Shown: positions 1 through 8,113, counted from the first letter of the stretch. The stretch: 64,000 nucleotides of DNA from Nematostella vectensis (GCF_932526225.1 NC_064044.1:67001-131000), one strand, 5' to 3'. Notes: generated by a model from the letters alone, not told the origin. A program made the numbers and translations.

Positions 1-717
1 AGTGATACGATATCTTCAAAGGTTCTTTTATACAAGAATTTTCTTGATAAAGTGCTGATCTCCATCAAAAACACAGGCCGTATGAAGGGTCTACTCGAGG
101 TAAGAAATGATTCCTTCAAGTCGCTTCATAATCGCTTGATTATATGAGAAGAGTGATATAGGTGATAATAATATAAGTAATTGTGTTCTGCATATTCTAT
201 ATTCCTGTTATCTACCGAGATTACGGCATTGTGAAGTTGTTTGAAGACATCAAAATGTCGCCTTTGCGACCTGATCACGCTGAATAAAATGCTTCAATTA
301 AACTTTCTGTTTTCCAAAAACGTTGTTCATTCTATAGGTAGATTACTTACCGACAACTTGAAAGGTGAGAAATCTGAATCATTTATAAGTGATAACATCG
401 CTCAATATTGTAGAAATGATAATTCTCGGTATATGTTCTCGACAATAAGATTGATTTGAAGCTATCCTAAGTATGGCATTTATTTTCTTATTTTGGAAAC
501 TGTTATGACAACAGCGATTATTGTCCAATAAGGTTAGGCTGTCACCTTTTCTCGAGCTGATTATAAAATATCCATACATTTACTGTATTCTCCCGCATTA
601 AACTCTTTTTTTAAAAGGAATCTTTTTTATGAGAACGTCCAGCCTGAGATATCATCAAATTTTCCGCACCTTAGGAATATAATAATCTCTTCTGTAGCAC
701 ACGTGGCCAATTAGCAT
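1..717. other. AT-rich sequence without a recognisable gene
   Basis: I see no gene here. The only open frames are short (up to about 70 codons) and show no recognisable motif. No repeat, tRNA or strong hairpin is visible. It could be intron or intergenic DNA upstream of the partial gene to the right. Confidence 0.5.
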
Positions 718-745
718 AATCTCCGTGGATAAATCCACGGAGATT
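718..745. repeat. Perfect 13-bp inverted repeat with 2-nt loop
   Basis: The arm AATCTCCGTGGAT at 718-730 is exactly complementary to ATCCACGGAGATT at 733-745, with AA between. Such a compact perfect hairpin may be a remnant of a small inverted-repeat transposon or a structured RNA segment. The function is unknown. Confidence 0.8.
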
Positions 746-761
746 CTTATCATGAAAAGTG

Positions 762-830
762 ATTGGCTGATTGGTACACGCGCTCTTATTGGTGGGATTT
801 GACACTTTAACTAACTCGACCGCCATCTTG
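762..830 (+). promoter_or_regulatory. Possible promoter: three inverted CCAAT boxes and a YY1-like site
   Basis: ATTGG (inverted CCAAT) occurs at 762-766, 770-774 and 788-792. CCGCCATCTTG at 820-830 is the reverse of the YY1 motif CAAGATGGCGG. An AT-rich TATA-like stretch lies near 883-897. Clustered CCAAT boxes with a YY1 site are typical of animal promoters. No first exon can be assigned and the polarity is uncertain. The minus-strand ATG inside the YY1 motif opens only about 50 codons. Confidence 0.25.
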
Positions 831-1204
831 GATTTGATCCGTAAGAGAAACGCAGAAGGCCGTTTCCCGCGTTACTTGGAGCATATAATAATATAAGCTG
901 GCAGACTCAAGAGCACTGGCACTATAAACCATAAATGTGTGTACTCGTCTCGTCTCAAAAAAAATTTACAATTCTTTAAGAATTGTTGTTGGAAAGGTCG
1001 AGGCATGCCGTCTTGGGTCGGCGGTAGCGGAACTCTACTCACAATTTTGCTAAAAAAAGTTTGCTTTGATTTGTCTAGAGTGCCAAGGCTAGGGAGAGCA
1101 GGAATCTGCTGTCGATCGCGCTTTTCGTATTGATACCTCCTTCCAGAGGACAAGAGATCCGGACACTGCGAATTGCCCCGTCCGGTGACAGAGAACACGT
1201 CCAG

Positions 1205-1306
1205 GGACTGAATTCATTAGTCTTGAATTCAGATGGCACCCTCATGTTCAGATTCGAGGATTACAAAACATATGGCTCTCATGGGGTTGATGTCACAAAT
1301 TTGCCA
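1205..1306 (+). CDS. Internal exon of a partial gene, possibly tyrosine-recombinase-like
   Basis: This reads as an in-frame internal exon of 34 codons. It contains the pattern LVLNSDGTLMFRF followed by EDYKTYG. It ends exactly before a consensus donor GTAAGT at 1307-1312, in phase 0. The 5' edge is uncertain: acceptor AG at 1203-1204 gives a phase-0 exon. A stronger pyrimidine-rich acceptor at 1145-1146 would lengthen the exon by 58 bases in the same open frame. The pattern of a hydrophobic strand, DG turn, then DYKT plus a glycine resembles tyrosine-recombinase or Crypton-like genes of invertebrates. That family call is from memory and weak. The next exon joins in frame across a 245-bp intron. 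Confidence 0.45.
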
Positions 1307-1551
1307 GTAAGTCTTTCATTTGTGATTTATCCTTTATTTTGACATGTGCTTGTAGATTGCGTGACAACAGCATATGGGAAAACACGATTATTTGTTTAAA
1401 CTATAATAAAGTAACCATTTAATCTTCTTCTTATCACAAATGGAATTTTATGTGTGCTACTACTGTTTTCACATATTTTCTACTTAAATACTCTGTGTAG
1501 ACTCCGTGACGTGATCATATTAGCTGACTCTCTTTTTTTTTTCACTTTCAG

Positions 1552-1656
1552 GAAGATCACAGATTGAACGTCATCATAAGGGAATATCTGGACAAATACA
1601 GAGATATTCTTCTCGACGCCTCTGACGATGGCACAACCAACAATTTTCTTCTCCTG
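1552..1656 (+). CDS. Second exon of the same partial gene
   Basis: The acceptor is strong: a T-rich run followed by CACTTTCAG ending at 1551. The exon is 105 bases (35 codons, phase 0 at both ends) and ends before the donor GTAAGT at 1657-1662. It encodes a polar segment with REYLDKYRDILL and a DDGTTNNFLLL ending. Joined to the previous exon it stays open, giving about 69 residues with the short form of exon one. A YxxxxRxxLL helix followed by a short hydrophobic strand fits the region before the catalytic part of a tyrosine recombinase. No later exon with the catalytic residues is visible, because a telomere tract and repeats follow. The gene is therefore either truncated or continues beyond a very long intron. 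Confidence 0.5.
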
Positions 1657-1746
1657 GTAAGTTATGACTCTTCAGTTTCCAATTATATTTCTTCAAAGGG
1701 CTCACTGATCTTCTTGGAACTAGTGATTGTTGGATAGAACATGGGA

Positions 1747-1818
1747 CCCTAACCCTAACCCTAACCCTAACCCTAACCCTAACCCTAACCCTAACCCTAA
1801 CCCTAACCCTAACCCTAA
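1747..1818. repeat. Interstitial telomeric tract, 12 perfect CCCTAA units
   Basis: Exactly twelve CCCTAA hexamers with no mismatch occupy 72 bp. The flank is unrelated on the left (GAACATGGGA) and reads CTAGAGTTG on the right. The C-rich strand reads left to right, the orientation of a left chromosome end, so in a simple healing model the satellite side would be chromosome interior. The perfect units suggest a young insertion or a telomerase-healed break rather than an old fusion. Confidence 0.97.
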
Positions 1819-2189
1819 CTAGAGTTGTAGGCCGGAAGGTAGGGGATTTTTGGGGGACTGTTAGAGGATGATCCCAAAGGTCTTTTGAGATGAAAATATA
1901 ACCTTAAGTAGAGTTCTGCGTGTAGGTTATTGTCGAATTGTCAGAAATTAAAAATTCCAACTTTAAGTGTCCGAAAAGTCGAAAATAAAAAATGTCCCTT
2001 TTTCACTATTTTGCCTATAACTCCGGAAATACTCGGCCGATTTCAATGAAACTCTCTAACCCTGTAGACCGTTACTATAGCTACCTAACCCTAAAATTTC
2101 ATTTCAATCGGATAAGGCAACTAGGTTATATGGGTTACCGAACCAAGTCCAGTGTATCTCTTGTATTGAAACACTACCTTGATCTTTTT
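1819..2189. other. Left end of the linker between telomere tract and foldback arm
   Basis: No gene is seen. It starts with a copy of the recurring CCGGAAGGTAGGG motif at 1832-1844, only 14 bp after the telomere tract. Two short telomere-like fragments, CTAACCCT near 2058 and CCTAACCCTAA near 2086, also occur. Confidence 0.5.
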
Positions 2190-2660
2190 TTCGAAAATCG
2201 AAAAACCGAAATCACTAATACTTGACCTAATGAGTCGGGGTTGGTATCATTAGAACCGTGATGGTCCCTGGAGTGTAACTCTGGTTTCGGTTTTTTCATA
2301 AGTGCGCATGCGCATAAATTATCTCCAAAAAACTAAAAAAAAAATGTCCCGGAAGGTATTGGACAACTTTTAGGGTCTATATACTTGAGCTAAAATTCTC
2401 AAACTCGGTATGCTCTATGTACTCGAGAAGGGCTAACTAACCGTGCAATCGGATTTTGATTCGATTAAGAATTGACAAAAGTAGCCAATCTTTTTCCCTA
2501 CCTTCCGGGACATTCCGAGTATGGCCTGGGGACAAGGCATTAAGTCCGATTGCTCTCAAACTTGGTCAGCATAAACAAGGTATCGGCATTTGCTTAAGGT
2601 TAGAAAATCAAGAGCATAGCTTAAAAGCAAATATGTTAAAAGTAGCAAAAAAAAAGTCAC
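2190..2660 (+). repeat. Left arm of a long foldback inverted repeat
   Basis: This segment matches the reverse complement of 4925-5385 over nearly its whole length with scattered substitutions and small indels. Landmarks shared by both arms are GAGTGTAACTCTGGTTTCGG, the palindrome TGCGCATGCGCA (2303-2314), GATTCGATTAAGAATTGACA and CCGATTGCTCTCAAACTTGG. Arms of this size around a non-coding spacer suggest a foldback-type or other non-autonomous DNA element. No transposase frame and no clear target-site duplication are visible. Confidence 0.9.
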
Positions 2661-4324
2661 AATTTTGACCCCCCAAAAATGTCCTGGAAGGTAGCGAAAT
2701 GAATTTTAAGGGTCATAACAGAGGATTCGTGGGTTGAATCATAGGCAACTATAGGGTACTTTTTAACGAGCTTTCCAATGGTGCAATCGGTTTTCAGATC
2801 GGATGAATAATTTTTGAGATACGGCACCCAAATCCCCTACCGTCCGGGACATTTTTTTTCGCCGGTTTGACCACTTCTGCTTACATCCGGGAATTGTCGC
2901 TTGGCATGCGTGTAGACCATGCTGCCGGAAGTCTAAAAAAAAAATAAGCCGCGGTCAATATCTCAAAAAACCAAAAATTTAGGGATTTCGAAAAAAAATA
3001 TTTTTCGGTAAAAGAACTTTTTTTTTGAAAGCAAATGCGAGCCGGTCCAAGTATGTTGTGCGCCTAGTGAATGTCTTCCTAACTCCAAAAGTTTAACCGG
3101 TTTGAGCAAATATTCGAGGAGTTACGAATTTTTTTAACTTCGTGACCCAAAATTGGTACCCAACTTTGAAAAATCATATCTTTGTTATTATACATTGGAT
3201 TTACTTACTGCTTGCGGCAATGTATAGACGAAGAATGGATGTGTACGTTCGAGAAGAGAAATCTGGATTATCATTTTTTTTGAAAAAGTTATGATGTTTT
3301 GAAAATGTGCAAATTCGTCATTTTTGCAAGGCTGTAGGTTGCCATGGGAACGTGATAAACAAATCAACTTTTGGGAACTGATAGTCCTCACTGGGTTCTT
3401 GAACAGGATGTAGTTGCTTTTTCGATATTTACAAATTTGAGACCGTGGGAACCGTTTGAAAAAAAAATTAAAATTGTAATTTCGTCTCAACGGTAACCAT
3501 GGCAACCAAAACGGTATTAGGTGGTAGCTAGTGATGGTACCTGTTAGCACTCCAAAGGACTTGCCTGTAACTTGAGTATTCGCGGAGTTATAGCCGTTTC
3601 AATTTCGGCCAATCAGAGCTAAGCATACCATAATAATCATCTGAGTGACCCCTATACGATCCTCGAATATGAACAAGTTATCTCAAAAGCCCTGAAAGTT
3701 ATAGGAGTTTGAAAACTCGATTTTTTCACTCTTCTACTAAGACCGGAAATTTGACCTTGGAGACAGGTCAAAGGTCATTTCCTGTTGTTTAGACCATGCC
3801 AAGTCCGAAAATGTGTAAGTTTCCCACAATGGAGGAAATTTTTTGGTCAAAGGGTCAAACCTTGTGGAAGGTCAAAAATTCAAATTAGTCAATTACGTAA
3901 TATTGCGTCAATTACGTAATACTGGTATTACGTAAGTCTATCAGAAACAAGTTTGAACTTAATTCCTTGAAAAATAGGGAAACGGCAGCCAGTCAAACAT
4001 CAAAATTCGTTTCTTGAGTAACTGTTTTGTTTTCAAAGCAAATCTCATGTAATTACTGTATGTGCTGCACCTTGAAGAGGTCTTTTGAAGTCTATAGTTT
4101 GAAAGAGTTTGAGTAAAAACTGGATGATGAATTTTTTTTATTTTCGACCGAAAAAGTACATACTCTACTTTGAAAAATCATATCTCTGTCAAAACTAATC
4201 CGATTTTCACGATGTTTGAATCTGTGTAAAGAACAAGACTTGTTCTTTATTGGATTGACCTAACCCTAGCAATACACTTTTTGCTGAGAAGTTATAGAGT
4301 CTCAAACTTGGCCAATTTTTTTGA
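2661..4324. other. Non-coding spacer of the foldback element
   Basis: No convincing coding region is seen; open frames are short and unlike known proteins. It contains two copies of the CCGGAAGGTAG-type motif (2679-2694 forward, 2834-2852 reverse). A direct repeat of about 19 bp, ACTTTGAAAAATCATATCT, occurs near 3163 and 4167. Three TTACGTAA sites lie at 3893-3935. Confidence 0.5.
3892..3935. promoter_or_regulatory. Three clustered TTACGTAA palindromes
   Basis: TTACGTAA occurs at 3893-3900, 3912-3919 and 3928-3935; the first two are extended to ATTACGTAAT. This octamer is the known core site of PAR-bZIP, NFIL3 and C/EBP-type factors. The cluster lies inside a repeat element with no gene nearby, so it may be chance or part of the element's own sequence. 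Confidence 0.3.
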
Positions 4325-4640
4325 AAAATCTCAAACTCATCCAATCTTAACGTGCTTGAGCTCATTCGAAAGCTCTTGAAAAACCATATGTCATATGTCA
4401 ATATTTGCCAAGATATTTTAGGGAGAAGATGCAATTTGGACCATGTTTAACCCCCAAAAAGTCGTACTTGCAAAATTTTTCCTGGAGATTTCTTTCCCTT
4501 ATAACATAAAGCTGCGGTTGGACACTAACCTCATTCATCAAAGTGTTGTTTGCTGCCCTTTCCTGGCTCGTGGTAACTTTTTGAAAATCGAACAAAAATC
4601 GTCGGCACAGAAAAAATTTTGGGAAGTTTGCAAAAAAAAG
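4325..4640 (+). repeat. Diverged direct module, copy 1
   Basis: It shares an ordered series of motifs with 5405-5745: CTCAAACTCATCCAATCTTA, AGTCAATATTTG-like, GTGCAATTTGGACCA-like, CCCAAAAAGTCGTACTTGCA, CTGGAGATTT and GTTTGCTGCCCTTT. No coding function is supported. It lies in the foldback spacer. Confidence 0.85.
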
Positions 4641-4779
4641 TCTAAACTTTAATCTTCGTCCTGAATCTTTCTTAGTTAGTGTCTACTAGCATAGTTGGAC
4701 CTTCCCCGTGACTTTGGGCAGGCTACGACTAACTTCAGAAATGCCCATATTCTACCTTGGACCACTTTTGGACCTTGTT

Positions 4780-4924
4780 TGACCACTGAAAAACTCAAAC
4801 TCATCCGATCTTAACGTGCATAGGCTCATTCGAAAGCTCTGGAAAAACCATATAGGCGCTCTGCAGTTTGTTTTCCTCCAAAGTCAATATTTGCCAAGAT
4901 TTTCTAGGGAGAAGGTGCAATTTG
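4780..4924 (+). repeat. Diverged direct module, copy 2 (truncated)
   Basis: It starts GACCTTGTTTGACCACTGAA and continues through CTTAACGTGCATAGGCTCAT to AGGTGCAATTTGG. It matches the first part of the modules at 4325 and 5405, then stops where the right foldback arm begins. The arm therefore interrupts or replaced the rest of the module. Confidence 0.85.
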
Positions 4925-5385
4925 GCCTTTTTTCCTGCCTTTTTTAACAGCTTTACTTTAAAGCTATGCTTTTGATTTTCTTACCTTAAGTAAGTGGCGA
5001 TACCTTCTTTACGCTGACCAAGTTTGAGAGCAATCGGACTAGATGCCTAGTCCAAAGGCCCTACTCAGAATGTCGCGGAAGGTAGGGAAAAAGATTAGCG
5101 GCTTTTGTCAATTCTTAATCGAATCAAACTCTGATTGCACGGTTAGATAGCCCTTCTTGAGTACATAGAGCATACCGAGTTTGAGAATTTTAGCACTAGT
5201 AGTTCGGCCAAAAAAGTTGTCCCGTACCTTCCGGGACATTTTGGGGACGGTTTTTTGGAGATAATTTATGCGCATGCGCACTTATGAAAAAACCGAAACC
5301 AGAGTTACACTCCAGGGACTGTCAGGGTTCTAATGATACCAACCTCGACTCATTTGGACAAGTATTAAGGATTTTGGTTTTTTGA
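4925..5385 (-). repeat. Right arm of the foldback inverted repeat
   Basis: This is the reverse-complement partner of 2190-2660. It includes the palindrome TGCGCATGCGCA at 5269-5280 and copies of the CCGGAAGGTAGGG motif at 5070-5087 and 5224-5239. The two arms carry many independent differences, so the element is not newly formed. Confidence 0.9.
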
Positions 5386-5404
5386 AGGTTTCAGATTTTG
5401 GAGC

Positions 5405-5745
5405 TTTTTTGGACCTTGTTTGACCACTGAAAAACTCAAACTCATCCAATCTTAACGTGCATAGGCTCATTTGAATGCTCTGGATAAACCATATATCGCT
5501 ATGCAGTTTGTTTTTCTACAAAGTCAATATTTGCAAAGATATTTTAGGGAAAATGTGCAATTTGGACCATTTTTAACTCCCAAAAAGTCGTACTTGCAAA
5601 AAAGTTTCTGGAGATTTTTTTCGCTTATGGTACAGAGCTGCGATAGGACACAAATCTCATATGTCAAAGTCTTGTTTGCTGCCCTTTACTGGCTCTTGGG
5701 AATTTTTTGAATACCGAAAAAAATCGTCGCAAAAAAAATCGAAAT
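5405..5745 (+). repeat. Diverged direct module, copy 3
   Basis: It begins with the same GACCTTGTTTGACCACTGAA as the module at 4780 and runs to the AAAAAATCGTCG-like stretch shared with the module at 4325. It lies just outside the right foldback arm. Two modules on the right with the arm between them suggest the arm was inserted into, or co-duplicated with, a module array. Confidence 0.85.
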
Positions 5746-5824
5746 TTTTGAATTTTTTTTCTGTAAAGGGTGTTGATGGGGCCAAGGGAGTCCTATGCAA
5801 CTCTTATTTTTGCCTAATAGTCTA

Positions 5825-6050
5825 TAGGGAAAGTTTTAGAAGGAACAAACATAAGAAATATCCAAGTTTTTCAGGATGTTTTTTATCCAAACTGCCTATT
5901 TAGCCTTACAGACTCCTAACCCAGTCTTAGTTTAACAAAAATAATTATAGGAAAGATTTGAGGTTAACAAACTAAAGATTTCCAAGATTTTATACGTTCA
6001 AAAGCTTGCTTAGGCCTTATATAGTCCTAACCCAAGCTTACTTACACGAA
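5825..6050 (+). repeat. Diverged tandem pair, period about 124 bp
   Basis: Two neighbouring segments (about 5825-5945 and 5947-6050) share the same order: ATAGG-AAAG, AACAAAC-TAA-GA-ATTTCCAAG-like, a GCCTTA element, then CCTAACCCA followed by CTTA. The similarity is clear but loose. No coding content is seen. Confidence 0.6.
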
Positions 6051-6117
6051 AAACATTAATAGGACACGTACAGACAATGTCCCGGAAAGTAAGACAAAAA
6101 AAAATTCGAGATATCGC
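6051..6117. other. Junction between linker and satellite array
   Basis: A last copy of the recurring motif (ATGTCCCGGAAAGTAAG, 6077-6093) lies 25 bp before the first satellite base. The first unit joins at GGAAG (6118), so the usual CCTAGG head of later units is missing. Confidence 0.7.
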
Positions 6118-7643
6118 GGAAGTGAACAAAAAACACAAAGCAAAGAGTTTGAGGAAGTAAACAAGTATGTGAACTTTAATGATCTATTTAAAGGAGAGCA
6201 TTTTGTACAGGGAAGCATACATAGAATGCTCAACTGGTGGAGAGGGGAGAGGTAACAGTGTATTGAGCATAATGTCAACAATAGCAGGGGGAAGGGAGGG
6301 GCACTCTATATAATATTGCAGTTGTAACCTATTATTAAATAAGTTTGTAACATGTTTTTGTTTATTAAGCAAGGTCAATTTCTGAGACAAGCAAACTCAA
6401 GTAAGGCTGTTGAAATAACAGGTGAGTGTTAAAAGAAAAACATTTATCTTATTAGAAAACTACTGTAGATTCCTTTGCACCAAAATAAGAACAAACTTCA
6501 TTTTGTTTGTTATTTATAAGAAACGAGATGAGCTCTACAAAGCCATAAAGAAATATGTATTGCTCATCTAAATTATACAAGTAAATGATAATATTAAAAA
6601 AGAACTACTGTAAGTAATTCGAGTGGTTTTCATTAACCCGTTAAACAATGTGTGATAGTTAAACGGTAATAGTTAGTAAAACACAAAAAAGAACAATAGA
6701 ATCAGATCACAACAAAGTGTATTACGCTAAAGCGTAGTTCACGGGTTAATGAAGGTTTTGACATTTCAACCTTACATCCAAATGAAAGTAATGCCTAATA
6801 TCGAGTGCCCTACAGTAAGTGTTTTGCAGTCAAGTTGTTTTCTGTTAGTAGGTAAAAAAATATTCTAAATAATAGTAATCACAGCTATGGTCACCACTTA
6901 CACATATAGAACTTGTAATGAAAAGAAAGAAAAAAAATATATATATGCAGTCAAACAACAGAATTGCTTGATAACCTTGAATATATCGAATAAAGGACTG
7001 CAAAAAAACATCTTTTGTACTAGTTACTTGAATTGACCCTTGGCTATTTTTAGCTGAATTCCCCTCCCCCTCTAAAAAGAAAATAATAATAATAATAGAA
7101 CAAAACTAAAAAGAAAACAAACACAACAGAGACCCCCCACCAACAATTTTGATATTTGTTACACTCCTTTAAAGGGGGAGTGTCATGGTTAAGAGATTTG
7201 CAATAGCTCTATAGCCCTGACACAATGAACTTCAGTGAAATTCTAATACTGACTTATGAGCTTTTGGTACATGTGGGAGACTTTAAACAAAACAAAAAAA
7301 ATGACCACAAACTGTCAATTAACATAGTTTTCAATATCATATTGCATATTATTTAATAAAGTATTAACAGCTTTTAAAAAGTTCAACTGTTTGTAGACAC
7401 TGAAAAGCCTACAATAAACACTGACTCCAGACATGCGCAGTACTATGCTGCTGCCCCTTTAAAGTAAAATACAGCTTCACTTAGCCAGCGTAGACAATAT
7501 TGCGGATTATGTCAATATTCTAATATGAATATGTCAATATTCTCCCCCCTTACGTCTTTATTTCTATTTATTTTATGCTTTTCACATGATACCAAAACAG
7601 CGTCTTTTTTCTTCGCTAATTTGATGTCATGTACACAATAAAA

Positions 7644-7720
7644 GAGATGCGCCCGTGCGCATGGCGAGTCCCCAAGGGACCCAAGACGCCCAAATAGACC
7701 TCTATTTTTTGTCATCCACA
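7644..7720 (+). ncRNA. GC-rich double-hairpin block ending in T6 (upstream part of the island)
   Basis: By eye two stems form. ATGCGC (7647-7652) pairs with GCGCAT (7657-7662) around CCGT. GTCCC (7668-7672) pairs with GGGAC (7676-7680) around CAA, enclosed by GGCG (7663-7666) and CGCC (7687-7690). ATTTTTTG follows, with T6 at 7715-7720. It could be a separate small RNA with a Pol III-type terminator, an Sm-like site, or promoter DNA for the RNA downstream. Several units carry changes that break one stem, so selection on it is doubtful. Confidence 0.25.
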
Positions 7721-7724
7721 ATCT

Positions 7725-7987
7725 CGGCGAGCTGTGCGTGGCGTAACCGTATTACAGGCCTGGGATCCTGGTTATTGTCCTCACCATTAATGCGCGGGTT
7801 GGGATAACCTTGCAAGAGTGTTGTACAGCATATTCGCTCGGAAATATCGGTGCTTGGAGCCTTCGGGTTCTTCACAGCCTTCCGTAAAAGCCTTGTGCTG
7901 CCGTACCGATAGGGGTAATCCGTATGTATGGTTTCCGTTTTGTTCTTCAGACCGGGTTCGATCCCAGGCCAATGGGCTTTTTTTTTT
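7725..7987 (+). ncRNA. Candidate Pol III-transcribed structured RNA, copy in unit 1
   Basis: An A-box-like TGGCGTAACCG (7739-7749) matches TRGYNNARNNG. The B box GGTTCGATCC (7955-7964) fits GGTTCRANTCC except for one base fewer between A and CC. A run of ten T (7978-7987) follows as a likely terminator. By eye the RNA closes with GGCCTGGGATC (7757-7767) pairing GATCCCAGGCC (7960-7970), 11 perfect pairs. Inner helices: GGTTAT (7770-7775) with ATAACC (7804-7809); CAGCATA (7826-7832) with TGTGCTG (7894-7900); a UUCG hairpin at 7857-7870; CCGTAC (7901-7906) with GTATGG (7926-7931). A terminal stem, internal A and B boxes and a T terminator recall vault-like or tRNA-derived Pol III genes. I found no match to 5S, U6, SRP, RNase P, RNase MRP, vault or Y RNA. 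A SINE-derived origin is possible. Equivalent copies lie in units 1-28. Confidence 0.4.
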
Positions 7988-8113
7988 AGTTCGTTTTTTT
8001 TCCTTTGTGCTGGACCCCTTTAATCCTGATAGGTTTTGCGCAAAAATAATAAAAAAAAGTGAGTTTGCAAAATAAGCTTGCTAGATTTATTGATTATATG
8101 TATTCAATTTGTT

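Larger units (their letters stand above)
6118..8113 (+). repeat. Satellite unit 1 (left-edge, type A)
   Basis: First unit, missing the CCTAGG head and starting GGAAGTGAAC. Type A by GATCTATTTAAAGG and CACTCTATATAATATTG. B box at 7955-7964. It is the most private copy, as expected at an array edge. Confidence 0.95.

Noticed and set aside
241-459. Plus-strand 72-codon frame near the left edge
   Set aside because: Non-ATG start, biased AT-rich composition and no motif; expected by chance in such DNA.
872-1198. Minus-strand 108-codon frame overlapping the exon region
   Set aside because: No recognisable domain, and it overlaps the plus-strand exon with good splice sites. I treat it as a shadow or repeat-derived frame, though its length is slightly above chance.
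6910-6960. A-run plus (AT)n microsatellite, and the AAT microsatellite in each unit, as regulatory elements
   Set aside because: They vary in length from unit to unit and explain much of the unit-length variation; simple slippage is enough.
7905-7977. Ordinary tRNA gene ending at the B box
   Set aside because: The T-arm fits apart from one mismatch, and CCGATTGG/CCAATGGG can pair like an acceptor. No D-arm or anticodon arm forms, and the closing-helix alternative pairs better.
7725-7990. Known small RNA: 5S rRNA, U1-U6, SRP, RNase P/MRP, vault, Y RNA or spliced leader
   Set aside because: None of their core motifs is present. RNase MRP RNA shares only an AGGCCTG-TCCT-like stretch near the 5' end, and the conserved core boxes are missing.
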